From positions 436,733-500,732 of the forward strand of contig NZ_RCZG01000004.1 in assembly GCF_006439015.1 (NCBI RefSeq): DNA of 64,000 nucleotides, written 5' to 3'. Every line of letters starts with the position of its first letter. Position 1 is the first letter of the stretch. The DNA comes from Mycolicibacterium hodleri (GTDB lineage: Bacteria; Actinomycetota; Actinomycetes; Mycobacteriales; Mycobacteriaceae). Shown in pieces: positions 62,985 through 64,000 of this stretch. Made by a program: the position numbers and the translations under genes. Below the pieces are notes generated by a model. That model did no database searches. It was not told the origin of the DNA and saw nothing but the letters and a program-made list of their open reading frames with translations.

Positions 62985-63073
62985 GTCTCCCCGTCGCTTA
63001 GGTTCGCCCCCGAACGTGTTCATCCTGGCATGCGCTCGGGGTATCGCGTCCGGCACGAGGCAGAATCGCTGGT

Positions 63074-63685
63074 GTGGGTACCGAACGGCACCGCCTCATA
63101 CTGCTCCGACATGGTGAGACCGAGTGGTCGAAGACCGGTCAGCACACCAGCATCACCGAACTCGACCTCACCGACGAGGGTCGCCAACAGGCCCGGCTGG
63201 CCGCAGAGGCGATCGCCAATCTGCAACTACAGGACCCGTTCGTGGTCAGCAGCCCCCGACACCGTGCGCTGGTCACGGCCGAACTGGCCGCGCTGAAGGT
63301 CGACGAGGTGTCCGACCTCCTAGCCGAATGGGATTACGGCGATTACGAAGGCACCACCACCGACGACATCCGCAAGTCGGTGCCCGACTGGCTGGTGTGG
63401 ACGCACGGCTGTCCAGGTGGGGAAACGGTGGGTCAGGTCTCCCGGCGCGCCGACGCGGCCATCGCGATGGCCATCGAGCACATGGTCGCCCGGGACGTGG
63501 TGTTCGTCGGGCACGGCCATTTCTCGCGCTCGGTGCTGACCCGGTGGATAGAACAGCCGTTGTACGAGGGCGTTCGCTTCTCCATGGCGGCGGCGTCCCT
63601 CGGGGTCTGCGGTTACGAACACGGCGTCCGTCAGATCACTGCCCTCGGCCTTTCCGGCCACGTCAATCCGTGCCTGCCTCGTTGA
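63074..63685 (+). CDS. gpm2: Histidine-phosphatase-superfamily acid phosphatase (Rv3214 homolog)
   Basis: 203 residues from a GTG (VGTERHRLILLRHGETEWSK). LLRHGETEW carries the catalytic His, and VVFVGHGHFSRSVLTRWIEQ supplies the second catalytic His. In M. tuberculosis the equivalent was named gpm2 but is reported to act as a phosphatase rather than a mutase. It overlaps entC by 16 bases at the end, consistent with one operon. Confidence 0.9.
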   Translation: MGTERHRLILLRHGETEWSKTGQHTSITELDLTDEGRQQARLAAEAIANLQLQDPFVVSSPRHRALVTAELAALKVDEVSDLLAEWDYGDYEGTTTDDIRKSVPDWLVWTHGCPGGETVGQVSRRADAAIAMAIEHMVARDVVFVGHGHFSRSVLTRWIEQPLYEGVRFSMAAASLGVCGYEHGVRQITALGLSGHVNPCLPR

Positions 63686-64000
63686 CCGTCGAGCCGTCCT
63701 TCGTCCTGGCTGGGCACGACGGTGTCGTCGTGGCCGAGGGTGTGGTCAGCGCATACCCGCGACTGAGTGATGCCCAGGCGGCTCTCGCCTCCGGTGAGGC
63801 GCCGATCATCCTGGGCGCCTTGCCCTTCGACGTCACCCGACCGACGGCGCTGATGCGACCCGAGCACGTTCGCTTCACCGAGACACTGCCCGACTGGAGC
63901 CCGAAGAACATGCCGGCCGTGCACATCGCCGAGACGGTGCCTGCCCCTGCCGAGCACCGGGCCCGCATCGCCGCGGCGCTGGAGCGGCTCCGCGATCCCG
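63670..64000 (+). CDS. entC: Isochorismate synthase EntC, N-terminal part (cut by window end)
   Basis: 110 codons from a GTG (VPASLTVEPSFVLAGHDGVV) continuing past the window. The sequence (ILGALPFDVTRPTALMRPEH, VPAPAEHRARIAAALERLRD) matches the N-terminus of mycobacterial isochorismate synthase. The overlap with the upstream phosphatase and the synteny with Rv3214-Rv3215 support it. The chorismate-binding catalytic domain is outside the window. Confidence 0.85.
   Translation, partial: MPASLTVEPSFVLAGHDGVVVAEGVVSAYPRLSDAQAALASGEAPIILGALPFDVTRPTALMRPEHVRFTETLPDWSPKNMPAVHIAETVPAPAEHRARIAAALERLRDP

Overview
The window is high-GC DNA from a fast-growing mycobacterium (Mycolicibacterium/Mycobacterium). 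The main reason is the right half. From about 31.1 kb to the end the gene order matches, from memory, the M. tuberculosis H37Rv block Rv3193c to Rv3215: UPF0182 protein, PDZ/Lon-like protease, zinc metalloprotease-like protein, E1-like protein, ABC1 kinase, whiB7, uvrD2, mycoredoxin, nudC, K+ channel, adnB/adnA, lipV, an alkyltransferase-like protein, TIGR02569, moeZ, DUF3152, TetR, DUF3107, MmpS-like, ferritin-like, rhlE, Rv3212-like, ParA, Rv3214-like phosphatase and entC (cut by the window end). Gene names in that block rest on recognised family motifs plus synteny.

The left part (1 to about 29.6 kb) is accessory DNA. It opens with the 3' end of an IS256-family transposase. Next come a TetR-controlled NmrA/SDR pair and a KmtR-like Ni/Co sensor with a CDF metal exporter. 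A 16-kb redox region (about 5.0-21.4 kb) follows, bracketed by degenerate copies of a 21-bp motif that looks like multi-repeat transposon ends. It holds an F420-dependent LLM oxidoreductase, four Fno-like NADP(H) oxidoreductases, two SnoaL-like proteins plus a third fused to one of the Fno domains, SDRs, a D-2-hydroxyacid dehydrogenase, a cutinase, a methyltransferase, an ABM-domain protein, and TetR, AraC and MarR regulators. The Fno/SnoaL/SDR set occurs twice, once on the minus strand (7.75-9.73 kb) and once expanded on the plus strand (16.2-21.2 kb). Five copies of one 18-bp operator link the TetR gene, the minus-strand cassette and the dehydrogenase into a likely regulon. A second, ancient tandem duplication (about 12.86-13.33 and 14.37-15.31 kb) has decayed reciprocally: one copy kept the AraC gene, the other kept the methyltransferase.

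From 21.6 to 29.6 kb lies an integrative-element-like segment: a lone Phd/YefM antitoxin, a membrane protein coupled to an ESX-associated DUF5632/DUF5631-type protein, a small ParB-C/RHH-like protein, an array of seven 11-bp tandem repeats, and a wHTH protein - excisionase - tyrosine integrase operon ending next to an initiator tRNA-fMet gene, the likely attachment site. The second att copy is not visible in the window. Between the tRNA and the core block sits a heavily frameshifted pseudogene that joins a BTAD/SARP regulator to a truncated FAD-linked oxidase.

Core functions include the AdnAB recombination helicase-nuclease, UvrD2, NAD(H) hydrolysis (NudC), MSH-linked redox (mycoredoxin), intrinsic antibiotic resistance (WhiB7 with its leader, next to the ABC1 kinase) and sulfur transfer (MoeZ). 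Interspersed repeats (a 34-bp tandem unit at two loci, and a 20-bp VNTR) mark several junctions.
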